A stretch of 64,000 nucleotides of DNA from Lachnospiraceae bacterium (GTDB taxonomy: Bacteria > Bacillota_A > Clostridia > Lachnospirales > Lachnospiraceae). The position numbers and the translations under genes were made by a program. Of this stretch, positions 46,189 through 55,745 are shown in pieces. The DNA is taken from positions 1 through 64,000 of the forward strand of contig JAQUUB010000016.1 in assembly GCA_028694115.1 (NCBI GenBank). Direction: 5' to 3'. The notes under the pieces are model-generated. The model was not told where the DNA came from, made no database searches, and saw only the letters and a list, made by a program, of their open reading frames with translations. How positions within the stretch are numbered: position 1 is the stretch's first letter; every line of letters starts with the position of its first letter.

Positions 46189-48054
46189 ATGTCAGATGTA
46201 ACAATGGAAAAGGGATATCCAACGCCTATGGGAGTTTCCATAGTAGGGAAGGATGTAAATATTGCAGTTGCAGTAACTGGAGAAGAATGCAGTATGATTC
46301 TTTATGACAAGGCAACGGGCAGGAAATGGAAACGCCTCGAATTACCAGGGGAATACAGGGTAGGAAATGTATATTGTGTTCTCTTAAAAAATTTCGATTA
46401 TTCCTATGTTGAATATAACTTTTGCTCTGAAAAGAATAAATTTACGGATCCTTATGTAAAAAAAGTTTCAGGATGTGAAAAATGGGGCATAAGAAATCCA
46501 AAAGGAGTTTTTACTACAGACTCTTTTGATTTTGAAGATGATAAGCCTTTACAGATACCTTATGAAGATGTGATTCTTTATACATTGCATGTGAGAGGTT
46601 TTACAAAACATTCCTCTTCCAAAGTGAAGCATAAAGGCACCTTTGAGGGTATGATTGAAAAAATCCCTTATCTGAAAGATTTGGGGATTAATCAGGTTGA
46701 ATTAATGCCTGCGTATGAATTTAATGAACTGATTGAAAAAAAAGAGGAAAAGTATACATTAGTAAACATTCCGAAAGATGCGATAGAATCAAAAATTTTT
46801 CAAGAAGAAATGAAAATAAAAAAACCAGATAATAAAATTAATTTCTGGGGATATACAGATGCCTATTATTTTGCACCAAAATCATCTTATTCTGCGGTAG
46901 ATTCACCAGAAATATCTTTTAAGCATATGGTAAAAGAATTTCATAAAGCTGGAATAGAAATTATCATGCAGTTCTATTTTCCGGTAGAAAAAAATCTGAA
47001 TTTAATGATTGATTGCATTCGTTACTGGATTACTGAATATCATATAGATGGGGTACATTTAAAAGGGAGCACGGTTCCAATTGAAATGATTGCTATGGAT
47101 CCCTTTCTTAGCAAAAGCAAGATTTCCTATGAAAGAATGCCAACGGAACAAATCTACCAGCAGAATTATGTGCCGAAACAGAGAAACTTAGCTGTTTGTG
47201 ATGATAGTTATATGTATGATATCCGAAAATATTTAAAAAGTGATGAGGATATGTTACGTACATTTATCAATCACCAGCTTTGTAATCCACAAAAACATGT
47301 CATGGTTAATTATTTAACAAATTATTATGGATTTACGCTTATGGATCTTGTATCTTATGATAGAAAGCATAATGATGATAATGGCGAAGATAATCTTGAT
47401 GGAAATGAATACAATTATAGTTGGAATTGTGGGGTAGAGGGAATTTCCAGGCGAAAAGCAATCCGTGCGATTCGGGAGAAACAGATAAAGAATGCGTTTA
47501 CTTTTCTCTTTTTAAGTCAGGGTGTTCCTATGATTTTCAGTGGAGATGAATTCGGCAGGACACAAAAGGGAAATAACAACGCCTATTGTCAGGATAATGA
47601 AATCACATGGATAAATTGGACTCTTTTTGATAAAAACAGGGAACAATGGGAGTTTGTAAAAGAAATGATTTCATTTCGAAAGAGTCACTCTTTTTTTCAT
47701 AAAAGAGAGAAATTTCAAATGATGGATTACAAATCCTGTGGGTTTCCAGATTTATCTTATCATGGGGAAATGGTGTGGTATCCTAAATTTGAAAACTACA
47801 ATCGGCATATTGGATTACTATATTGTGGAGATTATGCGGAGTTGGAAAAAGGGGAAAAAGATGATTCCTTTTATGTTGCCTATAATATGCATTGGCAAAG
47901 TCATCGATTTGCACTTCCTAAACTTCCCAAGGGGAAAAAATGGTATAGTTTTGTTACAACAAAAGAAGGATTTTACGTGGAATCTCTCGAACTTAAGAAT
48001 CAGGCTGATATTTTAGTATCCGATAGAACTGTGGTAATATTAATTGGAAAATAA
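46189..48054 (+). CDS. GH13 (isoamylase/pullulanase-like) family protein without catalytic residues
   Basis: This 621-residue protein has a CBM48-like N-terminal domain (about 1-115) and an isoamylase-type barrel (LHVRGFTKH, GTFEGMIEKIPYLKDLGINQVELMP, GVPMIFSGDEFGRTQKGNNNAYCQDNEI). All GH13 catalytic regions are altered. Region I DVVxNH reads QFYFPV (about 259-264). Region II places Lys292 at the nucleophile Asp (DGVHLK, 287-292). The acid/base Glu segment is missing. Region IV HD is Tyr379-Tyr380 (NYLTNYYGFTL). Glycan binding without hydrolysis is the likely outcome. It is co-transcribed with the sirtuin-like gene (4-base gap). Confidence 0.85.
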   Translation: MSDVTMEKGYPTPMGVSIVGKDVNIAVAVTGEECSMILYDKATGRKWKRLELPGEYRVGNVYCVLLKNFDYSYVEYNFCSEKNKFTDPYVKKVSGCEKWGIRNPKGVFTTDSFDFEDDKPLQIPYEDVILYTLHVRGFTKHSSSKVKHKGTFEGMIEKIPYLKDLGINQVELMPAYEFNELIEKKEEKYTLVNIPKDAIESKIFQEEMKIKKPDNKINFWGYTDAYYFAPKSSYSAVDSPEISFKHMVKEFHKAGIEIIMQFYFPVEKNLNLMIDCIRYWITEYHIDGVHLKGSTVPIEMIAMDPFLSKSKISYERMPTEQIYQQNYVPKQRNLAVCDDSYMYDIRKYLKSDEDMLRTFINHQLCNPQKHVMVNYLTNYYGFTLMDLVSYDRKHNDDNGEDNLDGNEYNYSWNCGVEGISRRKAIRAIREKQIKNAFTFLFLSQGVPMIFSGDEFGRTQKGNNNAYCQDNEITWINWTLFDKNREQWEFVKEMISFRKSHSFFHKREKFQMMDYKSCGFPDLSYHGEMVWYPKFENYNRHIGLLYCGDYAELEKGEKDDSFYVAYNMHWQSHRFALPKLPKGKKWYSFVTTKEGFYVESLELKNQADILVSDRTVVILIGK

Positions 48055-48079
48055 TAAAAAATTGTAAGGATGGAAGACT

Positions 48080-48721
48080 ATGGTATTCACCTCTTTTACT
48101 TTAAAATTAATTGCAGTCATCACCATGTTAATCGATCATATTGGAGCAGCTTTATTACCACAATATTTTTTTCTTAGAATTATTGGAAGATTATCATTTC
48201 CAATCTATTGTTTCTTATTGGTAGAAGGCTTTTATCATACAAGGGATATCAAGAAATATTTATCCCGCATGGGCTTATTTGCTATTGTTTCAGAGGTGCC
48301 TTTTGATCTCGCATTTCATGATATGTTTTGGTGCATGGAATATCAAAATGTATTTTTTACTTTATTTCTAGGGCTATTCATGGTTTACTTATTAAATCGT
48401 TTCTTGCATGTAGTAGCGCAGCTATTCATCGTATCAGGTACATGCTTACTTGCCTATGTGATTCATTGTGATTATAGCTATATGGGTATTCTGCTTATTT
48501 TGTTCTTCTATTTATTTCGAACCGATCGTTTATTGCAGTGTGCCAGTGTATTTTTGTTAAATGCTACCTCATTTAGCAGTGTTCAGTGGGTAGGAGGTCT
48601 TGCCTTACTTCCTATTCAGCTTTATAATGGAAAGCCAGGGAAATATAGATGGAAGTACTTTTTTTATCTATTTTATCCCGTACATTTATTTATTATTTAT
48701 CTAATAAAAATTGGAGTTTAA
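48080..48721 (+). CDS. TraX-family membrane protein
   Basis: A 213-residue polytopic protein (about eight spans) with the TraX pattern FTLKLIAVITMLIDHIGAAL, GRLSFPIYCFLLVEGFYHT and SEVPFDLAFH. In F-plasmids TraX acetylates pilin; chromosomal Firmicute versions are of unknown function, probably acyltransfer-like. It is followed 3 bases later by the DUF5662 gene. Confidence 0.85.
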   Translation: MVFTSFTLKLIAVITMLIDHIGAALLPQYFFLRIIGRLSFPIYCFLLVEGFYHTRDIKKYLSRMGLFAIVSEVPFDLAFHDMFWCMEYQNVFFTLFLGLFMVYLLNRFLHVVAQLFIVSGTCLLAYVIHCDYSYMGILLILFFYLFRTDRLLQCASVFLLNATSFSSVQWVGGLALLPIQLYNGKPGKYRWKYFFYLFYPVHLFIIYLIKIGV

Positions 48722-48723
48722 TT

Positions 48724-49314
48724 ATGCATCCCATCAAACATTTTTTAACAATTACCTATCATAAATTCCTTGTAATGCAAGGATGCTTTGGGGTAGGTCT
48801 GTATAAACAAGGATTGTTACATGATCTTAGCAAATATTCGCTTTCAGAATTTATTGTAGGTGCAAAATATTATCAGGGAGATCAGAGCCCAAACAATATG
48901 GAGAGACGTGATAAGGGTTATTCTTCGGCATGGCTGCATCATAAAGGTAGGAATAAGCATCATTATGAGTATTGGGTTGATTACTCTACAAAGGCAGTCA
49001 GAGGAAAAGTCGTACCTGTTGAAATGCCAGTCAAATATGTAGTAGAGATGATGATGGATCGAATTGCAGCATCAAAAGTATATAATGGAAACAAGTATCA
49101 GGATTCTTTTCCGCTTGAATATTATTTAAGAGGCAAAGAAAATGCGCCGATTCATGAGAATACAAAGATGCTTTTGGAAAAGCTTTTAAGGATTCTGGCG
49201 GAAAAAGGTGAGCAGGAATCTTATCAGTATATAAAGAAATTTATTTTAAATAAAAAATGTAAACTTGGTATGTTTAAAAAAGCATATTCAAGAATGGAGG
49301 ATAGGAATGATTGA
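48724..49314 (+). CDS. DUF5662 family protein
   Basis: About 196 residues. A His/Asp-rich pattern (LLHDLSKYSLSEF, WLHHKGRNKHHYEYW, VEMMMDRIAASKVYNG) suggests a metal-dependent, HD-like helical enzyme; members are small uncharacterised Firmicute and phage proteins. The start is placed at 48724, after the TraX stop, because GGAG at 48713-48716 precedes it. The gene overlaps trpS by 8 bases. Confidence 0.8.
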   Translation: MHPIKHFLTITYHKFLVMQGCFGVGLYKQGLLHDLSKYSLSEFIVGAKYYQGDQSPNNMERRDKGYSSAWLHHKGRNKHHYEYWVDYSTKAVRGKVVPVEMPVKYVVEMMMDRIAASKVYNGNKYQDSFPLEYYLRGKENAPIHENTKMLLEKLLRILAEKGEQESYQYIKKFILNKKCKLGMFKKAYSRMEDRND

Positions 49315-50320
49315 TAACAAAAAAGTACTATTTAGTGGGATGCAGGCCACAGGAACATTAACGCTTGGAAATTATCTTGGAGCATTAAAAAACTGGGTAT
49401 CTTTAAGTGATGAGTATGAATGCTTTTATTCGGTGGTTGATTTGCATTCTATTACAGTACGTCAGGATCCAGCAGAGCTTAGAAAGAGAGCTAGAAATTT
49501 ATTGACCTTATATATTGCAGCAGGACTTGATCCAACCAAAAACTGCATTTATTATCAATCGCATGTTTCTGGACATGCAGAATTATCATGGATTTTAAAT
49601 TGTTATACTTATATGGGTGAATTAAGTCGTATGACGCAGTTTAAGGATAAATCAGCAAAGCATGCGGACAATATTAATTCAGGACTCTTTACGTATCCAG
49701 TTCTTATGGCTGCAGATATTCTGCTTTATCAGGCAGATGTGGTACCAGTTGGAATTGATCAGATGCAGCATCTGGAAATAACAAGAGATATTGCACAGAG
49801 ATTTAATAGTATTTATGGGGATGTATTTACAATACCAGAAGCGTATATTGGAAAAGTTGGAGCCAAAATTATGAGCTTACAGGATCCAGAAAAGAAAATG
49901 TCAAAATCAGATGAGAATCCAAACGGAAGTATTTATCTAATGGATGATCCCGACACAATTATGCGTAAATTCAAGCGTGCGGTGACAGATTCAGACGCGC
50001 AGGTACTATATAGGGAAGAACAGCCTGGAATCAGAAATTTAATCGATATCTATTGCTCCTGTACAGGGAAAACTCCACAGGAGACCGTAAAAGAATTTGA
50101 TGGCAAAGGATATGGTGAATTTAAGGAAACAGTCGGAGAGGCAGTCGTTTCTTCATTAAAACCAGTACAGGATCGATATGCAGAGCTTCAAAAGGATAAA
50201 GGCTATATTGACAGTATGATCAAGGACAATGCAGATAAGGCAAATTATTATGCAACAAAGACTCTTAGAAAGGTCCAGAAAAAAGTAGGATTTCCAGAGA
50301 GAGTAAAGTGTGAGAAGTAA
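49307..50320 (+). CDS. trpS: Tryptophanyl-tRNA synthetase
   Basis: Class I synthetase of 337 residues. The HIGH-equivalent is in SGMQATGTLTLGNYLGALKNW. Tryptophan-pocket residues include VDLHSIT and VPVGIDQMQHLE. KMSKS appears as KKMSKSDENP. GGAGGAT before ATG 49307 fixes the start. The product ends RVKCEK, with the last codons overlapping the start of the two-hairpin dispersed element at 50306. No T-box is seen. Confidence 0.95.
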   Translation: MIDNKKVLFSGMQATGTLTLGNYLGALKNWVSLSDEYECFYSVVDLHSITVRQDPAELRKRARNLLTLYIAAGLDPTKNCIYYQSHVSGHAELSWILNCYTYMGELSRMTQFKDKSAKHADNINSGLFTYPVLMAADILLYQADVVPVGIDQMQHLEITRDIAQRFNSIYGDVFTIPEAYIGKVGAKIMSLQDPEKKMSKSDENPNGSIYLMDDPDTIMRKFKRAVTDSDAQVLYREEQPGIRNLIDIYCSCTGKTPQETVKEFDGKGYGEFKETVGEAVVSSLKPVQDRYAELQKDKGYIDSMIKDNADKANYYATKTLRKVQKKVGFPERVKCEK

Positions 50321-50437
50321 TTCTAAGGAGCAAAATGTGAAAAGAATTTCTAAAGAAGCGAAATAACCGCTTCTAAGAAATACTATGTTTCACATAAGAA
50401 GAAGCCGCAAGCGCCTTCTTCTCACTGATTATTTGTG
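50306..50437 (+). repeat. Two-hairpin dispersed element, copy 2
   Basis: The homologue of 35540-35652. AAAGTGTGAGAAGT covers the trpS stop. Hairpin 1 has arms from 50335 and ending at 50395 (AGAATTTCTAAAGAAGCG with CGCTTCTAAGAAATACT). Hairpin 2 is GAAGAAGCCGCAAGCGCCTTC-like (50398-50422), followed by the CACTGATTATTTGTG tail. Copy 2 has about 20 extra bases before hairpin 1. Confidence 0.8.
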
Positions 50438-50473
50438 CGTAATGGAGAACGTGTGAAAAGAATGGAGGATAAT

Positions 50474-50980
50474 ATGGATACAGAAAAGACAATTGAAGAG
50501 ATTTTAAGTGTTTTAGGGATGCAGGAAGAAATATTACAATTTAATCATTTTACGAATGCAGATGCATGGGAGCTTGGAAGCCTGATGGTGGAAGAAGCAA
50601 AAAAAAGAGAAGTAACGATCTCTATCAGTATTAGACGCAATAATGGCTTAGTTGTATTTCAACATTGCCTCGATGGTACAAAACTTCATAATGAGCAATG
50701 GATGTGTAGAAAATTTAATACGGTAAAGGTTATGGAAACGAGTAGTTTATTTTTATATACCAAGCTTAAAAAGTGTGATCAGACAATGGATGATCAGTTT
50801 TTAGATGAGAAGGAATATGCCTGCTGTGGTGGAGCGTTTCCAATCAGAATTGAGGAAGCAGGTGTGATAGGTGTTATTATCGTATCAGGAATGAATCATG
50901 TAGCAGATCATGATTTTATTATTAAATGTCTGTCAAAGTATCTTCACATGGATGAGGTTCCAAGAATTAAGAAATTTTAG
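50474..50980 (+). CDS. GlcG/HbpS-like (UPF0303) heme-binding-type protein
   Basis: About 168 residues. The fold signature is of the GlcG/HbpS family (LGSLMVEEAKKREVTISISIRRNNGLVVFQHCLDGT, FPIRIEEAGVIGVIIVSG). Members bind heme or act in redox sensing; some are called heme-degrading. GGAGGA at 50464-50469 fixes ATG 50474. The next gene begins 22 bases after it. Confidence 0.78.
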   Translation: MDTEKTIEEILSVLGMQEEILQFNHFTNADAWELGSLMVEEAKKREVTISISIRRNNGLVVFQHCLDGTKLHNEQWMCRKFNTVKVMETSSLFLYTKLKKCDQTMDDQFLDEKEYACCGGAFPIRIEEAGVIGVIIVSGMNHVADHDFIIKCLSKYLHMDEVPRIKKF

Positions 50981-51002
50981 TGGTATGCAGATGGGAATAA
51001 AA

Positions 51003-52199
51003 ATGATGGAATTAAAGCAATTAAAACAATTAATGTATCAAAAAGAAGATGAAAATCATCTTCTTTTTGAAGAAGTAAGTAATATCATTTTTAATCATCC
51101 AGAATTAGGGGACCAGGAATATTTTAGTGCAAAGTATTTAACGGAACAAATTAAACAATTGGGATTTTCCGTTGAAATGCCGTATAAAGGACTAGAAACT
51201 GCATTTCGCTGTGAACTAGGGGATGATGAGGGACCTTGTATTGCTTTTCTGGCAGAATATGATGCTCTTCCTGGATATGGAAGTAATAGAAAAGAAAATG
51301 CCCATGCATGTGGGCATAACTGGATTGCAGCAAGTACCTTTGCTGCCTGCGCGGCTTTAGCCTCTGTAAAAGAGCATTTTCAAGGAAAAATCGTTTTTAT
51401 GGGCACTCCTGCAGAGGAAACTATAGGTAGAAAAATCGATTTAGTGGAATACGGTGCATTTGATGATATCGATGCAGTTTATCAGATGCATTTAGGTTTA
51501 GAGACAGTGATTGATTGTAAAGCATTGGCAGTGACCGATTTCTATTTTACTTTTGAGGGCTTAGCGTCTCACGCCTCCGGATGTCCAGAGAAAGGAATTA
51601 ATGCATTAGATGCAGTGACTCTTACCTTTGCCGGAATCAATGCATTACGCCAGCATACAAAGCCAGATGTGAAAATCCATGGAATTATTATTGAGGGCGG
51701 ACAGGCAGCAAATATTGTTCCTGATCATTGTGTAATGCATGTTATGATTCGAGCAGCGGATAAGAATTATCTGGAAGAGGTTGTAGATAAGGTTTGCAAT
51801 TGTGCTAAGGGTGCAGAGCTGATGACTGGTGCTAAGCTAACTATGAAAAGAGCCAGAAATACATTTTATGATTTGAAAAATAATGAAGTCATGATGAATA
51901 TGATGAAAGAGGATTTAGCGGAACAGGGAATTACGGATATCGATAAAGAGGAAGTATATACAGCTGGAAGCACGGATATTGGAAATGTTGGGTACGCATC
52001 TCCAACCTGCTATGTGGAACTGGGAACAAAGAAAATGGGACCACATACGCCTCACGATGCTGCTTATCTGGATATTGTGAATTCCAATTATTCCTATCAG
52101 TTACTACATAAGGGAGCCAAGGCAATGGCGGCGGGGGCGCTTGCTATTTTTTGCTCAAAGGAAATAAGAGAGCAAGTAAGAGAGAAAAGAAATCAATAG
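51003..52199 (+). CDS. M20-family metallopeptidase / amidohydrolase
   Basis: About 399 residues of the M20D aminoacylase / p-aminobenzoyl-glutamate hydrolase type. Metal-site patterns: ACGHNW, the catalytic Glu pair in GTPAEE, VYQMH and THDAA-like TPHDAAYLD. A dimerisation domain lies in the middle (LASHASGCPEKGINALDAV). It cleaves N-acyl or small dipeptide amide bonds. GGGAA at 50993-50997 supports ATG 51003 (or 51006); the frame is open further upstream. Confidence 0.84.
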   Translation: MMELKQLKQLMYQKEDENHLLFEEVSNIIFNHPELGDQEYFSAKYLTEQIKQLGFSVEMPYKGLETAFRCELGDDEGPCIAFLAEYDALPGYGSNRKENAHACGHNWIAASTFAACAALASVKEHFQGKIVFMGTPAEETIGRKIDLVEYGAFDDIDAVYQMHLGLETVIDCKALAVTDFYFTFEGLASHASGCPEKGINALDAVTLTFAGINALRQHTKPDVKIHGIIIEGGQAANIVPDHCVMHVMIRAADKNYLEEVVDKVCNCAKGAELMTGAKLTMKRARNTFYDLKNNEVMMNMMKEDLAEQGITDIDKEEVYTAGSTDIGNVGYASPTCYVELGTKKMGPHTPHDAAYLDIVNSNYSYQLLHKGAKAMAAGALAIFCSKEIREQVREKRNQ

Positions 52200-52244
52200 G
52201 AGATTAAGAACGTAGTTTTGGGAAAGTAAATGGGGAAAGTACAA

Positions 52245-53210
52245 ATGAAAATAGGTTTGATTGGGTTTGGAGGAGTTGGAAAATCACTGATTCGTCTGAT
52301 TAGTGAAGAACGGCAAGATATTGAAGTAGTCTATATTGTGAAAAGCAATGGGGCGCTTGTAAATGAGAGTGGAATAGATTTAGAGAGCGTTCTTGTTATG
52401 GAACATCAAATATATAACCATCCTGCATGGAAGCCGTTAACTTCCTTTTATGATGTAGTAGATATTCCGGTAGATTATATAGTGGAACTTACGCCTACTG
52501 TAATAGAAGATGGAGAGCCAGCACTTTCCTATATTAAGGAAGCACTTTTGTATAAAAGAAATGTAATAACAGGAAATAAAGGTCCTATTCTGCATGCATA
52601 TCACGAACTGATGGAATTAGCAAGAAAACAAGAGGTTACATTGGGAATCGGATGTGTAGCAGGGGGAGCGCTTCCATCAATTGCAGTAGGAAAATATGGA
52701 CTGGCAGGATCTAAAATAAAATCCATAGAGGCAATTCTTAATGGAACTACTAATTTTATTTTGAATTCCATGGAAGAACATGACATAAGCTATGAGGATG
52801 CGCTAAAAGAAGCCATTTCCCTGGGAATTACTGAGACAGATCCTATGTTTGATGTGGAGGGATTTGATACTGCTATCAAAATAGTGATTTTAGCAAATGC
52901 TTTGATGAATCAGAGCCTGACCCTTAAGGATGTTTCTATAAAGGGGATTACAAAGATTACAAAAGAGGAGATTACAGCTGCGAAAAGAGAGTCAAAATCT
53001 TGTAAACTGGTAGGAAAAATCGAAATGATAGAAGATAAAGTAGTAGCAGAAGTTAAGCCTGTGTTTTTAACATCAGGACATCCACTTTTCTGTGTAAAAG
53101 ATAAGAATAAAGGGATATGTTACCATTCTGATACGCTGGGAACGATTGTGGTCACTGGCGGGGCATCAGGTACCAGGTCTGCTGCTGCAGCGATTCTTAG
53201 AGATATGTAA
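52245..53210 (+). CDS. hom: Homoserine dehydrogenase, short form without ACT domain
   Basis: Reduces aspartate semialdehyde to homoserine (Thr/Met pathway). About 321 residues. The NAD(P) motif MKIGLIGFGGVGKSL opens the protein. The catalytic domain shows VITGNKGP, AGGALPSIAVGKYGL, ILNGTTNFIL and the ETDPMFDVEGFDTAIK substrate residues. There is no C-terminal ACT domain (normal enzymes are about 400-430 residues), so threonine feedback is probably absent. GGGGAA supports ATG 52245; 52230 is an alternative. Confidence 0.85.
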   Translation: MKIGLIGFGGVGKSLIRLISEERQDIEVVYIVKSNGALVNESGIDLESVLVMEHQIYNHPAWKPLTSFYDVVDIPVDYIVELTPTVIEDGEPALSYIKEALLYKRNVITGNKGPILHAYHELMELARKQEVTLGIGCVAGGALPSIAVGKYGLAGSKIKSIEAILNGTTNFILNSMEEHDISYEDALKEAISLGITETDPMFDVEGFDTAIKIVILANALMNQSLTLKDVSIKGITKITKEEITAAKRESKSCKLVGKIEMIEDKVVAEVKPVFLTSGHPLFCVKDKNKGICYHSDTLGTIVVTGGASGTRSAAAAILRDM

Positions 53211-53240
53211 AAATTATATAGTGTAGAAAAAGGGTGCTTA

Positions 53241-53270
53241 TTGACAAAGTCAGCACCTTTCGTTTACAAT
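53241..53270 (+). promoter_or_regulatory. Promoter of the amino-acid ABC importer operon
   Basis: TTGACA (53241-53246), an 18-base spacer and TACAAT (53265-53270). A small GC-rich hairpin (CGCGG with CCGCG at about 53326-53339) lies just before the ribosome site GGGAGAG. Confidence 0.72.
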
Positions 53271-53353
53271 GAACACTGTACATTTGTAAAGTAGTAGAGA
53301 AATAACGAATAAAAGATTACGGGACGCGGGATACCGCGCAGATGGGAGAGATT

Positions 53354-54175
53354 ATGAAAAGATTATTATCCGTTTTATTAGTAGTTACCATGGCAGCTTC
53401 TATGCTGACAGGATGTGGTAACAAGTCAGATCAGAGCCGTCTTGACAAAATCAAGGAGGCAGGTAAAATTCAGGTGGCTACAGAACCATATTTTGCACCT
53501 TATGAATTTATTGATAATACAAAACAAGGAGATCTACAATATCAGGGAGCAGATATGCAGTTAGCTCGTTACATAGCAGAGGAAATGGGAGTGGAGCTTG
53601 AAATCGTTCCTCTTGAATTCTCAGCGGTTTTAACTGGTATTTCAGACGGAAAATATGACCTCGCAATTTCAGGTCTTGGATATACAGCGGAACGTGCAGA
53701 GTCAATGGAATTATCAGAAGCATATTTTACAGAGGATGTTGATATTCATGGACTTTTAGTAAAAGAAGAAAATGTTTCAAAATATAAAGCGTTATCCGAT
53801 TTTGACGGATTAAAAATCGCATATCAGAGTGGTTCTTTACAGGACACTTATGCGAATTCACAATTAAAAGATATTACACCTATGCCATTTGATGATGTTG
53901 CAAAAGCAGTTCTTGCAGTTCAAGAGGGTAAAGCAGATGCAGCGGCAGTGTCATATGACAATGGAGCATTATTCTGTCAGTCAAATGAAGGAATTGGAAT
54001 GTGTGAGCCTTTATTTAGTTCAGATGGAGCAGGTGTTGTAATTGCAGCTCCTAAGGGAGAAACAGAATTAATTGAAGAAATTAATAAGATTGTTGCAAAA
54101 TCAAAAGAAACAGAAATGTATGCTACATGGTGGGATGAAGCAAAAAAACTTGCAGCAGGTCTCGGATTAGAATAA
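53354..54175 (+). CDS. Polar amino-acid ABC transporter, substrate-binding lipoprotein
   Basis: A solute-binding protein of family 3, about 273 residues. It has a lipoprotein signal (1-22, lipobox LTGC). SBP_bac_3 features follow: KIQVATEPYFAPYEFI, GADMQLARYIAEEMGVELEIVP, DLAISGLGYTAERAESMELSEAYF and KAVLAVQEGKADAAAV. GGGAGAG sets ATG 53354. With the permease and ATPase downstream it forms a complete importer; the exact amino acid is not readable. Confidence 0.92.
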   Translation: MKRLLSVLLVVTMAASMLTGCGNKSDQSRLDKIKEAGKIQVATEPYFAPYEFIDNTKQGDLQYQGADMQLARYIAEEMGVELEIVPLEFSAVLTGISDGKYDLAISGLGYTAERAESMELSEAYFTEDVDIHGLLVKEENVSKYKALSDFDGLKIAYQSGSLQDTYANSQLKDITPMPFDDVAKAVLAVQEGKADAAAVSYDNGALFCQSNEGIGMCEPLFSSDGAGVVIAAPKGETELIEEINKIVAKSKETEMYATWWDEAKKLAAGLGLE

Positions 54176-54193
54176 GTTTAAAAGGAGAAATAC

Positions 54194-54850
54194 GTGTTAG
54201 AGACAATTATTAAAATATTAACAAAATACGGTTATATGTTTGCGATTGGTTTAGGCAATACCCTCTGGATGGCATTGATTTCCATTGTGTTTGGTACTAT
54301 AATTGGTTCCTTTATCGCAATCGGAAAATTATCCAGAAAAAAATTTTTAAATGTCCTGACAAGTATTTATATTGAAGTATTAAGGGGTACCCCAATGCTT
54401 TTACAATTGTATTTGTTTTGGATCCTACTTCCTAAAATATTACCGGTAACAGATTTACAATGTATTATTGTAGCACTTGTAATTAATAGTAGTGCCTATG
54501 TAGCAGAATGTATCAGAGCTGGAATCCAGGCGGTTGATAAAGGACAAAAGGAAGCAGCATTAAGTCTTGGTATTAGTGAAAATAATATCATGCGTAAAAT
54601 TATCTTCCCGCAGGCGATAAAAAACATCCTGCCAGCACTTGGTAATGAATTTATTGTTATGATCAAGGAAACGTCTCTTGCCTCCGTATTTTTCTGTGGA
54701 GAGTTAATGACTCAGTATAAGACCATCCAGTCATTAACATTTAAGGCAATTGAACCATTACTGATTGTAGGTATCATTTACTTATTTTTAACGCTTGTAC
54801 TATCAAAATTATTACAAATTTTTGAGAGGAGGTTAAAAGAAAGTGACTGA
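54194..54850 (+). CDS. Polar amino-acid ABC transporter permease
   Basis: A 218-residue His/Glu/Gln/Arg/opine family permease with about five spans. The hallmark segments are [16 protein letters not shown] and the EAA loop [34 protein letters not shown]. It starts at GTG 54194, with AAAGGAGA at 54180-54187. It overlaps the ATPase gene by 8 bases. Confidence 0.93.
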   Translation: MLETIIKILTKYGYMFAIGLGNTLWMALISIVFGTIIGSFIAIGKLSRKKFLNVLTSIYIEVLRGTPMLLQLYLFWILLPKILPVTDLQCIIVALVINSSAYVAECIRAGIQAVDKGQKEAALSLGISENNIMRKIIFPQAIKNILPALGNEFIVMIKETSLASVFFCGELMTQYKTIQSLTFKAIEPLLIVGIIYLFLTLVLSKLLQIFERRLKESD

Positions 54851-55580
54851 TGTATTAATTAGAGTAGAGAATTTAAAAAAAGATTTTAAGGATTTAGAAG
54901 TCCTAAAGGGAATCACAGAAGAAATACATGAGGGAGAGGTAGTGTCTATTATTGGACCATCCGGTTGCGGTAAGAGTACCTTCCTTCGCTGCATGAATCT
55001 GTTAGAACAGCCAACATCCGGCAGAGTCTTATTCGAAGGGGACGATATTACAGGGAAATCAGTTGATATTACACTTCACAGACAGAAAATCGGGATGGTT
55101 TTTCAGACATTTAATGTATTTCCTCATATTACAGTATTAGAAAATGTGACATTGGCACCAATTCTAAACAAAAAAATGACAAAAGATAAAGCAGAGGAAA
55201 AGGCAAAAGAACTGCTAGAACGTGTAGGACTGCTTGACAAAATGAACGAATATCCCAAAAAACTTTCCGGTGGTCAAAAGCAAAGACTTGCCATTATCAG
55301 AGCACTTGCCATGGAACCAGATGTTATGTTGTTTGATGAACCTACCAGTGCACTGGATCCTGAAATGGTCAATGAAGTACTCGATGTAATTAAGGAATTA
55401 GCCATTTCTGGTATGACAATCGTAATCGTAACTCATGAAATGGGTTTTGCAAGAGAAGTCAGTGATCGTGTACTATTTATGGATGAAGGTGTCATTGCGG
55501 AGCAGGGAACTCCTGAGGAAGTATTGTCGAATCCCAAGAATCCAAGAACGATTGATTTCTTAAGTAAGGTTTTGAAATAG
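54843..55580 (+). CDS. Polar amino-acid ABC transporter ATPase
   Basis: This 245-residue GlnQ-like ATPase has Walker [10 protein letters not shown], signature [11 protein letters not shown], Walker [15 protein letters not shown] and the switch His in [11 protein letters not shown]. It starts at GTG 54843 with GGAGG at 54828. The terminator at 55617-55659 closes the operon. Confidence 0.94.
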   Translation: MTDVLIRVENLKKDFKDLEVLKGITEEIHEGEVVSIIGPSGCGKSTFLRCMNLLEQPTSGRVLFEGDDITGKSVDITLHRQKIGMVFQTFNVFPHITVLENVTLAPILNKKMTKDKAEEKAKELLERVGLLDKMNEYPKKLSGGQKQRLAIIRALAMEPDVMLFDEPTSALDPEMVNEVLDVIKELAISGMTIVIVTHEMGFAREVSDRVLFMDEGVIAEQGTPEEVLSNPKNPRTIDFLSKVLK

Positions 55581-55616
55581 GAATATATGGATATAATGAT
55601 TATGCATTTTGATGCA

Positions 55617-55659
55617 CCTCCAAGTGGTTTGTTGGCTAGACTGGCACTTGGGGGTTTTT
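55617..55659 (+). terminator. Rho-independent terminator after the amino-acid importer
   Basis: CCTCCAAGTG pairs with CACTTGGGGG, followed by TTTTTC. Confidence 0.9.
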
Positions 55660-55745
55660 CTTATTCTAAAGCAAGAAAAAGAAATAGAATAAATAGATTG
55701 CGTATGGTAATATGAAAAGATAAAAATGTTAGGATAGGTATGATT

